A stretch of 64,000 nucleotides of DNA from Bacillus thuringiensis (GTDB lineage: Bacteria; Bacillota; Bacilli; Bacillales; Bacillaceae_G). Below are positions 45,750 through 55,890 of the stretch, piece by piece (positions within the stretch are counted from its first letter, which is position 1; the number at the start of each line of letters is the position of its first letter). The notes under the pieces were generated by a model. It did not search any database. It worked only from the letters and a program-made list of their open reading frames with translations, and had not been told where the DNA came from. The position numbers and the translations under genes are program-made. Location: positions 434,261 to 498,260 of the forward strand of contig NZ_JACYOF010000003.1 in the NCBI RefSeq assembly GCF_014932895.1, read 5' to 3'.

Positions 45750-46556
45750 TTATAACGGTAAATCTCTCTTCCTAAAAACAACTATTGCTACTAGAAAAAT
45801 GCAAAGTGCTCCAGCAGTTAAACTTAAGCTTACCGGCCATATATTATATGTTCCTTCAGCAATTTCTTTCGGACGAAACAGCGTAAACAAAGATATGTTT
45901 CTCATCCACTCTAACTTATCACTTAATTTCCCTACCATATCTAAAACGAAAAATAAGATTGTTAAACTTGCTGAATAACTCAATGCCTTTCTTTCGTCAT
46001 TACATATACAAGAAAAGAAAAATGAATACGCACTAACAACTAAAAATATTAGCCCACCGACTACGTTTATCTTCAGAAATAATTCTTTATTTAAATTATT
46101 ATCTTTTAAAAACCATTCTGCACCTACTATCCCCGCTACATAAGTGACAAATACAATTATTAGTAGTCCCAATATGAGAACAGCAGCTTGCGTAATGGCA
46201 ATTTGCACTCTAGATACAGGTGTCGCTAACAAGTATGCCATCGCTCCTTTATCTACATGACGAGCAATTAAATGTGTCGCAACTGTTACGCAAAAAATTG
46301 TTAAAATGATAATAAATAATAGGCTATAGTACTCACCAGCTAAAAAATCCATTACGTTTTGAATCGGACTTTCCATACCAACGATTTTTTTCACACTATC
46401 AGGCATAGCACTTATTAGTTCATTTAAACCTTTCGCTGATACCATTGATGGGAATATCCAAATTAACAACCATAAATAGAGAGCCGCACCTGCCGCATAA
46501 CTCAAAATACTTTTTTTTGTTTCTTTCAAACTAGCTAAAAATAATTGTTTATTCAT
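45750..46556 (-). CDS. ABC-2 type exporter permease
   Basis: A 268-residue membrane protein with six predicted helices and a large extracytoplasmic loop between helices 1 and 2 (about residues 40-75). It overlaps the ATPase gene by 8 bases and forms an exporter with it; the substrate is unknown. The family includes drug, lipid and peptide exporters. The C-terminus ends soon after the last helix (VFRKRDLPL). A divergent TetR gene probably controls the pair. Confidence 0.82.
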   Translation of the reverse strand: MNKQLFLASLKETKKSILSYAAGAALYLWLLIWIFPSMVSAKGLNELISAMPDSVKKIVGMESPIQNVMDFLAGEYYSLLFIIILTIFCVTVATHLIARHVDKGAMAYLLATPVSRVQIAITQAAVLILGLLIIVFVTYVAGIVGAEWFLKDNNLNKELFLKINVVGGLIFLVVSAYSFFFSCICNDERKALSYSASLTILFFVLDMVGKLSDKLEWMRNISLFTLFRPKEIAEGTYNIWPVSLSLTAGALCIFLVAIVVFRKRDLPL

Positions 46557-47442
46557 GCTTTATCCCTTCTTTCTTATCGTAATAATGCATAAATAAATGC
46601 TCTAAATCCATCGCTCTCGTTTGAAGTGCCGTTACATTATATTTTGAAAGTGTTTGTAAAACAGTTTGATAGTTTCCTTGTACAATAATAGACGCCTCTT
46701 TACCTTTCACCGCTTCAAATTGCAAATCACATTTTGTAAGAGACTCAATTTCTTCTTGAGATGATACTGTTACATCTATCACCTGTCTTCTCATTTCTTG
46801 TAAATCATGAATATTTTCAACCGTAACAAGGCGACCGTCTTTAATAATCGCTACTCTATCACATGTTCTCTCAATTTCAGTGAAAATATGTGAAGACATA
46901 AGAATCGTTTTCCCTCTTTGCTTTTCCTCTACTATTAAATCTATAAACACTTGTTGCATAAGTGGATCGAGTCCTGATGTTGGTTCATCTAAAATTAACA
47001 CTTCTGGATCATGCATAAATGCAGCGACAATCCCTACTTTTTGCTTCATCCCTTTAGACATTTTTCGAATCGGTGTTTTCACATCAAATTGCAAACGTTC
47101 TATCAGTTCATCTCGTCTTTTCGTATCCTTTAACCTACGCATCCCTTGCATTAACTTTAAAAACCCTAATCCATCCATTCCTTCAATAAAAGAAATCTCC
47201 CCTGGTAGATAGCCAACTTCTCTTTGAATTTTCGCAGCATCATCCCAACAATCTAATCCAAAAATTGATGATTGCCCATCTGTCGGTTTTATAAATCCCA
47301 TTAAATTACGAATCGTTGTTGATTTCCCGGCACCATTCGGTCCTAAGTAACCGAATACTTCCCCCTTTTTTACATCAAATGTAATATGAAATAAACCTTT
47401 TCCATTTGAAAATTGTTTTGTGACATCTTGAACTGAAATCAT
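46549..47442 (-). CDS. ABC exporter ATP-binding protein
   Basis: A 297-residue ATPase with Walker A GPNGAGKST near 37, the signature reading MSKGMKQK, Walker B VLILDEPTSGLDP and the switch His in MSSHIF. The C-terminal ~70 residues form the extra domain of BcrA/YhcH-type exporters. It powers the membrane protein encoded downstream. Start follows GAGGTGG. It is the first gene of a two-gene operon divergent from a TetR gene. Confidence 0.88.
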   Translation of the reverse strand: MISVQDVTKQFSNGKGLFHITFDVKKGEVFGYLGPNGAGKSTTIRNLMGFIKPTDGQSSIFGLDCWDDAAKIQREVGYLPGEISFIEGMDGLGFLKLMQGMRRLKDTKRRDELIERLQFDVKTPIRKMSKGMKQKVGIVAAFMHDPEVLILDEPTSGLDPLMQQVFIDLIVEEKQRGKTILMSSHIFTEIERTCDRVAIIKDGRLVTVENIHDLQEMRRQVIDVTVSSQEEIESLTKCDLQFEAVKGKEASIIVQGNYQTVLQTLSKYNVTALQTRAMDLEHLFMHYYDKKEGIKHE

Positions 47443-47456
47443 AATTCCACCTCATT

Positions 47457-47555
47457 TTTTGAAATATTTCATTCGTGATATTTCAAAATTATTGTACTCC
47501 TCATTTTTTATATTCGCAACAACTTTTGAAATATTTATAATCTCATATTTCAAAA
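47457..47555. promoter_or_regulatory. Duplicated palindromic operator for the TetR regulator
   Basis: Two copies of TTTTGAAATAT-N10-ATATTTCAAAA, at 47457-47488 and 47524-47555. Both have perfect 11-bp arms and the same 10-bp spacer length but different spacer sequence, 67 bp apart. They fill the region between the divergent ABC exporter and TetR genes. Confidence 0.7.
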
Positions 47556-47605
47556 TTATTGTTTTCACCTATATTTTCTTGTATATTTTAATTGAGGTGA
47601 TTGCA

Positions 47606-48199
47606 TTGAACGGTTTTGAAAAAGTGAAAGAAAAGAAAAAACGTGCCATTAAAGAAGCAGCCTTCGTTTTATTTTCGGAACGCGGATTTAATGAAGTGAA
47701 AATAGAAGATATCGCAAAAGAAGCAAACGTTTCTCAAGTTACAATTTATAATCATTTTGGAAGTAAAGATGCGTTATTTAGAGAACTTATACAAGAGTTT
47801 ATAGAGAGCGAATTCCATTACTATAAAGAGTTAGCAGATGGAGATATTCCTTTTCATGAAATGATGCAAAAGATGATCATTAGAAAAATGGAAACTGGAG
47901 GATTATTTCAGCCCGATATGTTTTTACAAATGATGCAAAAAGACGAAGCACTCCGAGAGTTTATTTATAGTTACCAAAATGAAAAAATCCTGCCCTGGTA
48001 TTTAGAAATATTAGAACAAGCACAGCAAAAAAATGAAATTAATCCTCACCTTACTAAAGAAATGATGTTACTTTACATTCAAATGTTTACTAAGTTAGGT
48101 GATGATTTCGGAGCACAACTTCTCGAAGGTGATCGTGAAAAACATATACAAGATATCGTTACGATGTTCTTTTATGGACTCTCCGTCCCAGAAAAATAA
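47606..48199 (+). CDS. TetR family transcriptional regulator
   Basis: A 197-residue repressor-type protein. The N-terminal helix-turn-helix is clear (AAFVLFSERGFNEVKIEDIAKEANVSQVTIYNHF, about 14-48), followed by a helical ligand domain. The start is the TTG at 47606 behind GAGGTGATTGCA; a start at 47459 would add a long hydrophobic extension made from the operator DNA and is not credible. It is divergent from the ABC exporter genes and probably represses them, with release by a transported compound. Confidence 0.85.
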   Translation: MNGFEKVKEKKKRAIKEAAFVLFSERGFNEVKIEDIAKEANVSQVTIYNHFGSKDALFRELIQEFIESEFHYYKELADGDIPFHEMMQKMIIRKMETGGLFQPDMFLQMMQKDEALREFIYSYQNEKILPWYLEILEQAQQKNEINPHLTKEMMLLYIQMFTKLGDDFGAQLLEGDREKHIQDIVTMFFYGLSVPEK

Positions 48200-48226
48200 T
48201 TTTTCTAAAGAACAAATAAAATCACC

Positions 48227-48266
48227 GAAAAGCCCTTTGGATATTTAAATCTCAAGGGCTTTTTCA
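48227..48266. terminator. Terminator between convergent regulators
   Basis: AAAAGCCCTT and AAGGGCTTTTT pair around a 16-base loop between the TetR gene and the convergent WYL gene. Confidence 0.8.
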
Positions 48267-48292
48267 TATCAAAAAAATGACTAAAACTAACT

Positions 48293-49237
48293 TTATCTTA
48301 AAGAAGTTAAATGCTGCTTTATAGATAACACCTTATTATAGATTAACTCTTTTAGCATAACAGGCTGAATTGAGATAATCGTTTCACCGAAATTCAGAAA
48401 ATAACTTGAAATAAAATCAAATTCTTGCTGGTTAAAATAGCCTGTTATAATGTAATTTTCATTTTCTGTTTGTATCCTCATGGAAGGATAATTCTCTTTA
48501 TCAAAAATGTCTTTTCCTTTTTGATTAACAATGACACTAAAATCAATTGCATCAGGCTTTCTGTGAAAAGTAGTAAGATAACTTAATAATTCTTCAAGAT
48601 TTTTTGGATTAATATTGCTCGTTTCCACAATCGAAAGAATTTTATCACATCTAATTATTTGAACATTATTTGTCTCAAAATTAAAGATTTTAGCATACCA
48701 CTGGCCAAATTTAGATTCGATTCGAATAAATTGGGCGACCAATACGTTCTCCTCATCTTTTTTTAAATATGTTAAATGATAAACTCGCTCAGCAAAAATC
48801 CCCTGTAAAATTTCTTTTAAGAACGGACTAAAATTACTATGATTTGTTACTTCAAAGGAAAGCGTTCGTTCCATGATTGAAATATTTTTACTCACATTAT
48901 CAGGTAATACATGTTTAAATTTATTTTCAAGCGCAATACTTTCTACATTAAATGGTTTTGTCTTGTATCCATTTAGCGTAAGAATTGAAAAGTATAACGC
49001 ATACATTTCATCCACACTAAAATAAATTGGCGATAACACACTATTTTCTATAATTTTATAACTTCCATTTCTACCCAGTTCAGAATATATGGGTACACCT
49101 ATTTCTTCCAATGATTGAATATCTCGTAGAGCGGTACTTTTAGAAATATCATATCTAGCCATTAAATCTTTTAAATTAAAATATCTTTTATTATTTAAGA
49201 AAATAAGCATATCATTTATTCGTTCAGTTTTTTTCAT
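48293..49237 (-). CDS. WYL domain transcriptional regulator (YafY-like)
   Basis: A 314-residue regulator. Residues 5-60 are a DeoR-type winged helix (IFLNNKRYFNLKDLMARYDISKSTALRDIQSLEEIGVPI is the HTH/wing). Residues ~110-300 are a WYL-like ligand domain, with YHLTYL..RIESKFGQWYAKIF. The ATG at 49237 follows GGGAGGGAAAT. It is divergent from the VOC gene, with only about 80 bp between, and is likely to control it. Confidence 0.83.
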   Translation of the reverse strand: MKKTERINDMLIFLNNKRYFNLKDLMARYDISKSTALRDIQSLEEIGVPIYSELGRNGSYKIIENSVLSPIYFSVDEMYALYFSILTLNGYKTKPFNVESIALENKFKHVLPDNVSKNISIMERTLSFEVTNHSNFSPFLKEILQGIFAERVYHLTYLKKDEENVLVAQFIRIESKFGQWYAKIFNFETNNVQIIRCDKILSIVETSNINPKNLEELLSYLTTFHRKPDAIDFSVIVNQKGKDIFDKENYPSMRIQTENENYIITGYFNQQEFDFISSYFLNFGETIISIQPVMLKELIYNKVLSIKQHLTSLR

Positions 49238-49320
49238 ATTTCCCTCCCAAAAAGGTGTCATGTATTGAAACCCTTTTAATCTATATTATAATTATCAACT
49301 AATAAAGGAGTTATATATTT

Positions 49321-49764
49321 ATGACATTAGAAATAGCTATTTTTCTTTCAATGAATGGGCAAGCAAAGGAGGCGATTAACTTTTATACACGTAATTTAGA
49401 AGCCAAAAAGTTAATGATTGTTACGTATGAAGAACTGGCGAATAGAGATAGTTCTTTTAAAATTACAAGTGAAAATAAAGATCATATTGCTCACTCTGTT
49501 TTACAAATTGGGAATACAAAGCTAATGATAGCAGAAGATACAATGAAGCCTAATGAACGTTATAACGTTGGAAATAACATGTCACTTTGCATTCAAAGTG
49601 CTAATTTAGAGGAAATACAAAAATTTTATAATAATTTAATTTCCGATAAGCATGTGAAAATAATCTCTCCGCTAGAAAAAAATATATTTAGTGAAGCATA
49701 TGGTATTATTGAAGATCCTTATGGCATACAAATCCAATTAATGTATGATAAACGACTAAACTAA
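49321..49764 (+). CDS. VOC family protein, PhnB-like
   Basis: A 147-residue glyoxalase-fold protein of the PhnB/3-demethylubiquinone methyltransferase-like group: FLSMNGQAKEAINFYTRNL at the start, LMIAEDT, then a C-terminal AYGIIEDPYGIQIQLM. The substrate is unknown. AAAGGAG lies ten bases before the ATG. It is divergent from the WYL regulator. Confidence 0.8.
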   Translation: MTLEIAIFLSMNGQAKEAINFYTRNLEAKKLMIVTYEELANRDSSFKITSENKDHIAHSVLQIGNTKLMIAEDTMKPNERYNVGNNMSLCIQSANLEEIQKFYNNLISDKHVKIISPLEKNIFSEAYGIIEDPYGIQIQLMYDKRLN

Positions 49765-49792
49765 ATAATTAGTCATATTCACATATTCCTAA

Positions 49793-49823
49793 TAAAAAAG
49801 ACACGAATTTCGTGTCTTTTTTA
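49793..49823. terminator. Bidirectional terminator
   Basis: AAAAAAGACACGAA and TTCGTGTCTTTTTT form a 14-bp stem between the convergent VOC and oxidoreductase genes. Confidence 0.85.
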
Positions 49824-50852
49824 TTTTACCGAAATGACTCTACCCGTTTCACTACTTTCAATTGCTAATTGAATCAGTTTAATAACATCTAAACCTTCTT
49901 TTGCTGTTACAGGTAACTTCTCACCATTTACAATACTATCTCTTACACCTTTATAATACATGTCATAACAACCGACTTCTGTTGGAATACGTACTAACTC
50001 TTCTTCTGTTTCTAAAATAGCAAAATTCGTTTCAGTATCTGTTCCATAGCCATTGTCGCCCGGCTTCATTCCATTTTTCAACTGCTCTTCTTGTGAATCC
50101 ATACCGTATTTCACGATAGAACCTTTGTCTCCATGTAATGTAAAATGTGGTCCTGCATGTTTCACATAACTACTACTATGTAAAATGGCACGCTTAACGC
50201 CGTAGTGAAGTATAACATGGAAGTAATCATCAATTTCTGCACCTGGTCGTTGTTTAATTACTTCTGCACTTATCGCATCTGGTTTCCCAAATAATGATAA
50301 CGCTTGGTCAATTAAATGAGATCCTAAATCGTATAATATACCTGAACCTGGCAAGTTCTTCTCTCTCCAGCGATCACGTACATGTGGACGAAAACGATCG
50401 AAATGTGCTTCATATGCGTATACATTTCCTATTCTATTTTCTTCTAACAACTTCTTTATCGTTAAGAAATCATTATCAAAACGACGATTGTGATATACAC
50501 TTAAAACGACATTATGTTGCTTCGCTAATGAAATAAGTTCTTCTCCTTCTTCAATTGAAACAACGAATGGTTTTTCTACAACAACATGCTTACCGCTTAA
50601 TATTGCTTCTTTTACATATGGAAAATGAGTTGTGTTAGGTGAAGTAATAACCACTAAATCAATATCAGTTCGCTTCACCAATTCATCAATTGTACTAACG
50701 ACGTTAGCGTTTGGTAATATTTCTTTTACTACCTCTTCTTTTGAAGATAACACGGCACGAATATCGTATTCTTCTATCGTTTGTAACAACGGGATATGAA
50801 ATGTTGTACTTGAAAATCCAAATCCTACAATCCCTACACCTATCTTTTTCAT
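49821..50852 (-). CDS. Gfo/Idh/MocA family NAD(P) oxidoreductase
   Basis: A 343-residue dehydrogenase with an N-terminal Rossmann motif GIVGFGFSS (7-15), the family EKP near residue 93 (VVVEKPF) and the YHNRRFDNDF and DLGSHLIDQAL catalytic region. It is of the type of B. subtilis IolW/YvaA (scyllo-inositol dehydrogenase, NADP+), which it resembles in the YHNRRxDNDFLTIKKL block. The substrate in this organism is not established. GGAGGGG precedes the start. A bcr1-type repeat begins 13 bp upstream of the start codon. Confidence 0.84.
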   Translation of the reverse strand: MKKIGVGIVGFGFSSTTFHIPLLQTIEEYDIRAVLSSKEEVVKEILPNANVVSTIDELVKRTDIDLVVITSPNTTHFPYVKEAILSGKHVVVEKPFVVSIEEGEELISLAKQHNVVLSVYHNRRFDNDFLTIKKLLEENRIGNVYAYEAHFDRFRPHVRDRWREKNLPGSGILYDLGSHLIDQALSLFGKPDAISAEVIKQRPGAEIDDYFHVILHYGVKRAILHSSSYVKHAGPHFTLHGDKGSIVKYGMDSQEEQLKNGMKPGDNGYGTDTETNFAILETEEELVRIPTEVGCYDMYYKGVRDSIVNGEKLPVTAKEGLDVIKLIQLAIESSETGRVISVK

Positions 50853-50864
50853 GTTGCCCCTCCA

Positions 50865-51021
50865 TTTATCCCGCTATTTGCGGGCAGTAAGACCCCTACC
50901 TCAAAATTCAGCGAAAGCAAAGAAGTTAGGTGAGATTGGGGCTGCCCGTAAAAGCTCGATTGGTTCAACTAATAATCAGTGGGGGATGAAGAACCCCCCA
51001 CTGATTAAAGTTTCAGTTTAT
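50865..51021. mobile_element. bcr1-type repeat element with TTTAT target duplication
   Basis: A 147-bp sequence (50870-51016) is flanked on both sides by TTTAT (50865-50869 and 51017-51021), the target duplication described for the bcr1 repeat of the B. cereus group. It carries three stems: CCCGC..GCGGG at one end, CGGGCAG/CTGCCCG in the middle and CAGTGGGGG/CCCCCACTG at the other end. It encodes no protein and is a non-autonomous element with a conserved RNA-like fold. Recognition is from memory. Confidence 0.8.
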
Positions 51022-51041
51022 GAGAACGATTTCATTTCATT

Positions 51042-51047
51042 ATTATA
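51042..51047 (-). promoter_or_regulatory. Extended -10 promoter upstream of the bcr1 element
   Basis: Minus strand TGTTATAAT, with TATAAT at 51047-51042, and only a weak -35. If used, transcripts of the oxidoreductase gene would include the whole repeat. Confidence 0.4.
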
Positions 51048-51082
51048 ACAAGATTATTTTTATATACATAATGATTTGCTTA

Positions 51083-51121
51083 GAAAAAAGCATCCTGCCA
51101 TTATTGATGGCAAGATGCTCC
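51083..51121 (-). terminator. Terminator after parC
   Basis: Minus strand GCATCTTGCCAT and ATGGCAGGATGC pair around CAATA, with one G.U pair, then TTTTTTC. Confidence 0.8.
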
Positions 51122-51126
51122 CCTTT

Positions 51127-53550
51127 TTATTCCGTTCGTTTCTTCGTCCACGTCTCAATTACTTCACCAGTCTCATTAACATCTAGCACTAAGCTACCGT
51201 TACTATACCGATCTTTATTTCGATACGCTTTCGGATCAATCTCTTCTACAATGTGTTTCTCTGTCTTCATGTATACTAATTCATCGTCTCGCACAATTTC
51301 AATACCGACAATGCGGTACGGATTACGTTTTAACTCTTTGAAAATAACAAGACCTCGTTTCGCTCTTGTTGATTTTTCAATTTCTGATGCCTTTATACGT
51401 TTAACAGCACCACGCTGCGTTACAAGTATAAGTTGATCCTTTTCACCATTTAACGGCTTACTAGAAGCGACATAATCATCTTCTTTTAAATTAATCGCTT
51501 TTACACCAGCGGCTCTTACGCCGACTGGGCTTACTTCATCTTCATGGAAAATAAGTGCATATGCACCATGTGTTGCAAGAACAATATCTCTTGTTCCATC
51601 TGTTGCAAATATATCGACAACTTCATCATCTTTTTTCAAGTTTACAGCAACGAACGCTCTTGAATAGCGCTGTACTTTATATTGATTTAATTCTGTTTTC
51701 TTTATCATACCATTTCGTGTTACAAATACGATAAATCGTTTTTCTTCCTCAAAGTTCGGTACGACAGTTGCCCAAATGATTGTTTCATCTCGGTCGAGTG
51801 AAACAATGTTAGCAACGTGTTGACCTAAATCTTTCCAACGAATATCTGGCATTTCGTATACTGGAAGATATATATAGTTTCCTTTATTCGTAAATAAGAG
51901 GACTGTCTCTGTCGTATTTGTATCGAAGCGTTCGAGTAAGATGTCACCCTCTTTCATACCGAAGTCTTTGCCATTTGAGGCATTATGTGAGCGCCATCCA
52001 GTACGTTTCACATATCCTTCTTTCGTTACAGTAACGATGACATCTTCTTGCGGGATCATCACTTCCACATCTATTTTAATTTCCTCAATTTGTTCTTCAA
52101 TAATAGCGCGGCGATCATCACTATATGTTTTCTTAACTCTCTTTAAATCAGTTTTAATTACTTGAAGTAACCTTTTTTCACTTTGTAAAATCGACTGTAG
52201 CTCTATAATTTTCTTATTAAGCTCAGCTGCCTCTTGTTCTAGTGCTGTAATATCTGTATTCGTTAAACGATATAATTGCAGGGATACAATGGCTTCTGAT
52301 TGCGCTTCTGTAAAACCAAATTTTGCACTTAAATTATCTTTCGCATTACGTTTATCTTTTGAAGCTCGAATCGTTTCGATTACTTGGTCTAAAATCGATA
52401 GTGCCTTCTTTAAACCTTCTACAATATGTTGACGATTTTCTGCTTTTCGTAATTCATATTGTGAACGTCTCGTAACGACTTCTTTTTGATGTCCAATATA
52501 TGCATCCAAAATTTTTGGTAACGTCATAAGTGTTGGACGGCGATTATTGATCGCTACCATATTAAAGTTATATGGAATTTGCAAATCTGTATTTTTGTAT
52601 AAGTAGTTTAAAATACCTTCAGCATTTGCTTCTTTTTTTAATTCTACAACTATACGGAGACCTGTACGATCTGTCTCATCCCGAACTTCAGCAATGCCAT
52701 CTAATCTTTTATCTAGACGTAATTCATCCATTTTCTTAACAAGGTTTGCTTTATTCACTTCGTAAGGAATTTCAGTGATTACGATTTGTTGCTTTCCGCC
52801 ACGGATTGTTTCAACTTCTGCTTTCCCGCGAATAATAATTTTACCTTTACCTGTTTCATACGCCTTTTTAATACCATCAATCCCTTGAATAATACCACCT
52901 GTAGGGAAATCTGGTCCTTTTATAACTGTTAATAAATCATCAACAGTACTATTCGGCTTATCAATACGCATCATCGTCGCATCAATAACTTCTCCGAGAT
53001 GATGCGGAGGAATTTCTGTTGCATAACCAGCTGAAATTCCTGTAGATCCGTTCACTAATAAGTTCGGGAACATTGCTGGTAATACAACCGGTTCTTCACT
53101 CGTATCATCAAAGTTCGACACAAATTCTACTGTTTCTTTATCTAAATCACGTAATAACTCAGATGCGATTGGTGATAAACGCGCTTCTGTATAACGCATT
53201 GCTGCTGCTGGATCCCCATCAACACTACCGTTATTACCATGCATTTCAACTAAAACATTACGTACTTTCCAAGTTTGACTTAAACGTACCATCGCCTCAT
53301 ATACAGAGGAATCTCCATGTGGATGATAATTACCGATAACGTTACCTACTGTTTTAGCTGATTTACGAAATGCTTTATCATGTACATTACCTTCTACATA
53401 CATAGAATATAAAATACGCCTTTGTACTGGTTTTAAACCATCACGTGCATCTGGAAGCGCGCGATCTTGAATAATATATTTACTATAACGTGCAAAGCGG
53501 TCACCTAACACGTCTTCAAGCGGGAGGTCATGAAACTTCTCTGCTTGCAT
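51127..53550 (-). CDS. parC: DNA topoisomerase IV subunit A
   Basis: An 807-residue type IIA topoisomerase subunit that separates replicated chromosomes. The breakage-reunion Tyr120 lies in AMRYTEARL. The quinolone-sensitive region is [12 protein letters not shown] with Ser81/Ser82 and Glu85, the residues I expect in a susceptible form. The C-terminal beta-pinwheel lacks the GyrA box QRRGGKG. Start ATG at 53550 is one base after the parE stop (TAAC ATG) with GGAGGTGG inside parE, so the two are coupled. Confidence 0.95.
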   Translation of the reverse strand: MQAEKFHDLPLEDVLGDRFARYSKYIIQDRALPDARDGLKPVQRRILYSMYVEGNVHDKAFRKSAKTVGNVIGNYHPHGDSSVYEAMVRLSQTWKVRNVLVEMHGNNGSVDGDPAAAMRYTEARLSPIASELLRDLDKETVEFVSNFDDTSEEPVVLPAMFPNLLVNGSTGISAGYATEIPPHHLGEVIDATMMRIDKPNSTVDDLLTVIKGPDFPTGGIIQGIDGIKKAYETGKGKIIIRGKAEVETIRGGKQQIVITEIPYEVNKANLVKKMDELRLDKRLDGIAEVRDETDRTGLRIVVELKKEANAEGILNYLYKNTDLQIPYNFNMVAINNRRPTLMTLPKILDAYIGHQKEVVTRRSQYELRKAENRQHIVEGLKKALSILDQVIETIRASKDKRNAKDNLSAKFGFTEAQSEAIVSLQLYRLTNTDITALEQEAAELNKKIIELQSILQSEKRLLQVIKTDLKRVKKTYSDDRRAIIEEQIEEIKIDVEVMIPQEDVIVTVTKEGYVKRTGWRSHNASNGKDFGMKEGDILLERFDTNTTETVLLFTNKGNYIYLPVYEMPDIRWKDLGQHVANIVSLDRDETIIWATVVPNFEEEKRFIVFVTRNGMIKKTELNQYKVQRYSRAFVAVNLKKDDEVVDIFATDGTRDIVLATHGAYALIFHEDEVSPVGVRAAGVKAINLKEDDYVASSKPLNGEKDQLILVTQRGAVKRIKASEIEKSTRAKRGLVIFKELKRNPYRIVGIEIVRDDELVYMKTEKHIVEEIDPKAYRNKDRYSNGSLVLDVNETGEVIETWTKKRTE

Positions 53551-53551
53551 G

Positions 53552-55516
53552 TTATTCCACCTCCGTCTCCATAATCATTTCATTTTCTAAAATATTTCCT
53601 TCTTCTTGCATACCAAATTGTACGTTGCGTTCAATCCATTTACGGCGCGGTTCCACCTTGTCACCCATTAATGTTGTTACGCGGCGCTCTGCTCTTGCTG
53701 CATCATCAATTTTCACGCGAATTAATGTACGCGTTTCAGGATTCATTGTTGTTTCCCATAATTGATCTGCATTCATTTCACCAAGTCCTTTATAACGCTG
53801 TAACATATAGCCTCTTCCAACCTTTTTCGTTACACCGTCTAACTCCTCGTCTGACCAAGCGTATTCAATTACTTCACTCTTACCTTTTCCTTTACTTACT
53901 TTGTATAAAGGTGGAAGTGCGATAAATACTTTACCAGCTTCGATAAGTGGTTTCATATATCTGTAGAAGAATGTTAATAACAATACTTGAATATGAGCTC
54001 CGTCCGTATCAGCATCGGTCATAATTACAACTTTATCGTAGTTAATATCTTCAACATCGAATTCATTTCCTACACCGCCGCCAATCGCATAAATGATTGT
54101 ATTAATCTCTTCATTTTTAAAGATATCAGCCAGCTTTGCTTTTTCTGTATTAATTACTTTACCACGTAATGGTAATACCGCCTGAAAACGTCGGTCTCGT
54201 CCTTGCTTTGCAGAACCACCGGCAGAGTCACCCTCTACTAAATATAATTCATTTTTTTGCGGATTACGTGATTGTGCAGGTGTTAACTTACCACTTAATG
54301 TACCTTCTGATTTCTTTTTCTTTTTACCAGTACGGGCTTCCTCTCTCGCTTTACGAGCGGCTTCACGCGCTTGCGCTGCTTTAATCGCTTTTCTCACAAG
54401 AAGTGTAGCTACATCTGGATTTTCTTCTAAAAAGTATGCTAAATGCTCAGATACAATGGCATCAATTGAAGAGCGAGCTTCACTTGTACCTAGTTTCCCT
54501 TTCGTCTGCCCTTCAAACTGAAGTACTTCTTCTGGTACACGTACAGAAACGATAGCTGCTACACCTTCACGAATATCTGTACCTTCTAAATTTTTATCTT
54601 TTTCTTTTAATAGCGAAACTTTACGAGCATACTCATTAAACACACGTGTCATCGCTGTCTTAAATCCAGCTTCGTGTGTTCCACCATCTTTTGTACGTAC
54701 ATTATTTACAAACGAAAGAATGTTTTCTGAGTAACCATCGTTAAATTGAAATGCTAGTTCTGCTTCAATCCCATTTTGTTCACCAGTGAAGTATACAACT
54801 GGATGAATTGAATCTTTTTCTTCGTTTAAATATGAAACGAAAGCTTCAATGCCTGTTTCATAATGAAAGACATCTTCTAAATCATTTCGTTCGTCTTTTA
54901 TTGAAATCTTCATTCCTTTTAATAAAAATGCAGATTCGCGTAATCTCTCACATAAAGTTTCATAATTGTAATTTGTTGTGCTAAAAATCGTTGTATCTGG
55001 TTTGAAATGCATTGTTGTGCCAGATTCTTTCGTTTTCCCGATTTTCTCAAGCGTCGTTACAGGAACACCGCCATTTTCAAAGCGTTGCTCATAAATATTT
55101 CCGTCACGTTTAATCGTTACAACTAGCCATTCCGATAAGGCGTTTACAACTGATGCCCCAACACCGTGTAAACCACCACTCGTTTTATAGCCACCTTGAC
55201 CAAACTTACCACCAGCATGAAGTACAGTTAAAATAACTTCAGGTGTAGGTTTCCCAAGTTTATGCATTCCCGTAGGCATTCCTCGCCCTTTATCAATAAC
55301 ACTAATACTATTATCTTTATGTATTACGACAGAAATTTCGTCGCCAAATCCCGCTAACGCTTCGTCAACGGAGTTATCTACTATTTCATATACTAAATGA
55401 TGCAATCCACGGCTGTCCGTACTCCCGATATACATACCCGGGCGTTTTCGAACGGCTTCAAGTCCTTCTAACACTTGAATTGCATCTTCATTGTATTGGA
55501 ACTGATGCTTCGCCAA
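53552..55516 (-). CDS. parE: DNA topoisomerase IV subunit B
   Basis: A 654-residue GHKL ATPase subunit partner of ParC. Seen: the Asn in [13 protein letters not shown], GxHGVG-type [14 protein letters not shown], the [15 protein letters not shown] Toprim start and the metal site DADTDGAHI. The start is taken as the TTG at 55516 (reads [10 protein letters not shown]), with AAAGGGGC upstream; the ORF start at 55540 would add eight basic residues absent from relatives. It begins the parE-parC operon. Confidence 0.93.
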   Translation of the reverse strand: MAKHQFQYNEDAIQVLEGLEAVRKRPGMYIGSTDSRGLHHLVYEIVDNSVDEALAGFGDEISVVIHKDNSISVIDKGRGMPTGMHKLGKPTPEVILTVLHAGGKFGQGGYKTSGGLHGVGASVVNALSEWLVVTIKRDGNIYEQRFENGGVPVTTLEKIGKTKESGTTMHFKPDTTIFSTTNYNYETLCERLRESAFLLKGMKISIKDERNDLEDVFHYETGIEAFVSYLNEEKDSIHPVVYFTGEQNGIEAELAFQFNDGYSENILSFVNNVRTKDGGTHEAGFKTAMTRVFNEYARKVSLLKEKDKNLEGTDIREGVAAIVSVRVPEEVLQFEGQTKGKLGTSEARSSIDAIVSEHLAYFLEENPDVATLLVRKAIKAAQAREAARKAREEARTGKKKKKSEGTLSGKLTPAQSRNPQKNELYLVEGDSAGGSAKQGRDRRFQAVLPLRGKVINTEKAKLADIFKNEEINTIIYAIGGGVGNEFDVEDINYDKVVIMTDADTDGAHIQVLLLTFFYRYMKPLIEAGKVFIALPPLYKVSKGKGKSEVIEYAWSDEELDGVTKKVGRGYMLQRYKGLGEMNADQLWETTMNPETRTLIRVKIDDAARAERRVTTLMGDKVEPRRKWIERNVQFGMQEEGNILENEMIMETEVE

Positions 55517-55629
55517 ACTCCTTGCCCCTTTCCTAATCAAATCAGAACATATGTTTCTATTATAGAATAACGCCTAACCTATCGTTTTGGCAAGTTATCT
55601 TATCTCTTTTATATACCATTTTCAATAGA

Positions 55630-55656
55630 AAAATCCTTGTTTTTTCACAAGGATTC
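55630..55656 (-). terminator. Terminator after the 31-37-residue gene
   Basis: AATCCTTGT-gaaaaa-ACAAGGATT followed by TTTTC on the minus strand. Confidence 0.7.
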
Positions 55657-55719
55657 CTCTAGGCTACTATTTCAGAAAAATAATCGTTTGTCAACGAGAA
55701 ATGGATATGTATTCCAAGA

Positions 55720-55833
55720 TTACACATTCCAAACCTTTATCATGATCCAAATGATCAATATCCAAAACGGGATAACAAGTAACAATCCCCAAAAACAGCC
55801 TTTAAAAAATCTCATGATGAACACTTCGTTCAT
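55720..55833 (-). CDS. Small membrane peptide (candidate)
   Basis: A 37-residue ORF (ATG at 55833; an in-frame ATG at 55815 gives 31 residues). It is dominated by one long hydrophobic Trp-rich helix (CFWGLLLVIPFWILIIWIMI) between basic ends, so it is a plausible single-pass membrane peptide. TAGGG lies four bases before the first ATG and GAAGTG before the second; both are weak. It sits between parE and yneT in the same orientation and ends at a hairpin terminator. No family is known. Confidence 0.5.
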   Translation of the reverse strand: MNEVFIMRFFKGCFWGLLLVIPFWILIIWIMIKVWNV

Positions 55834-55890
55834 CGGCCCTACTTATCTATAACGAGGGCTGAATCAATCTTTCTATCTTTACAATCTATA

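Noticed and set aside
47459-47605. Hydrophobic 49-residue extension of the TetR protein
   Set aside because: It is encoded by the palindromic operator DNA; a TTG start with a good ribosome binding site fits the family.
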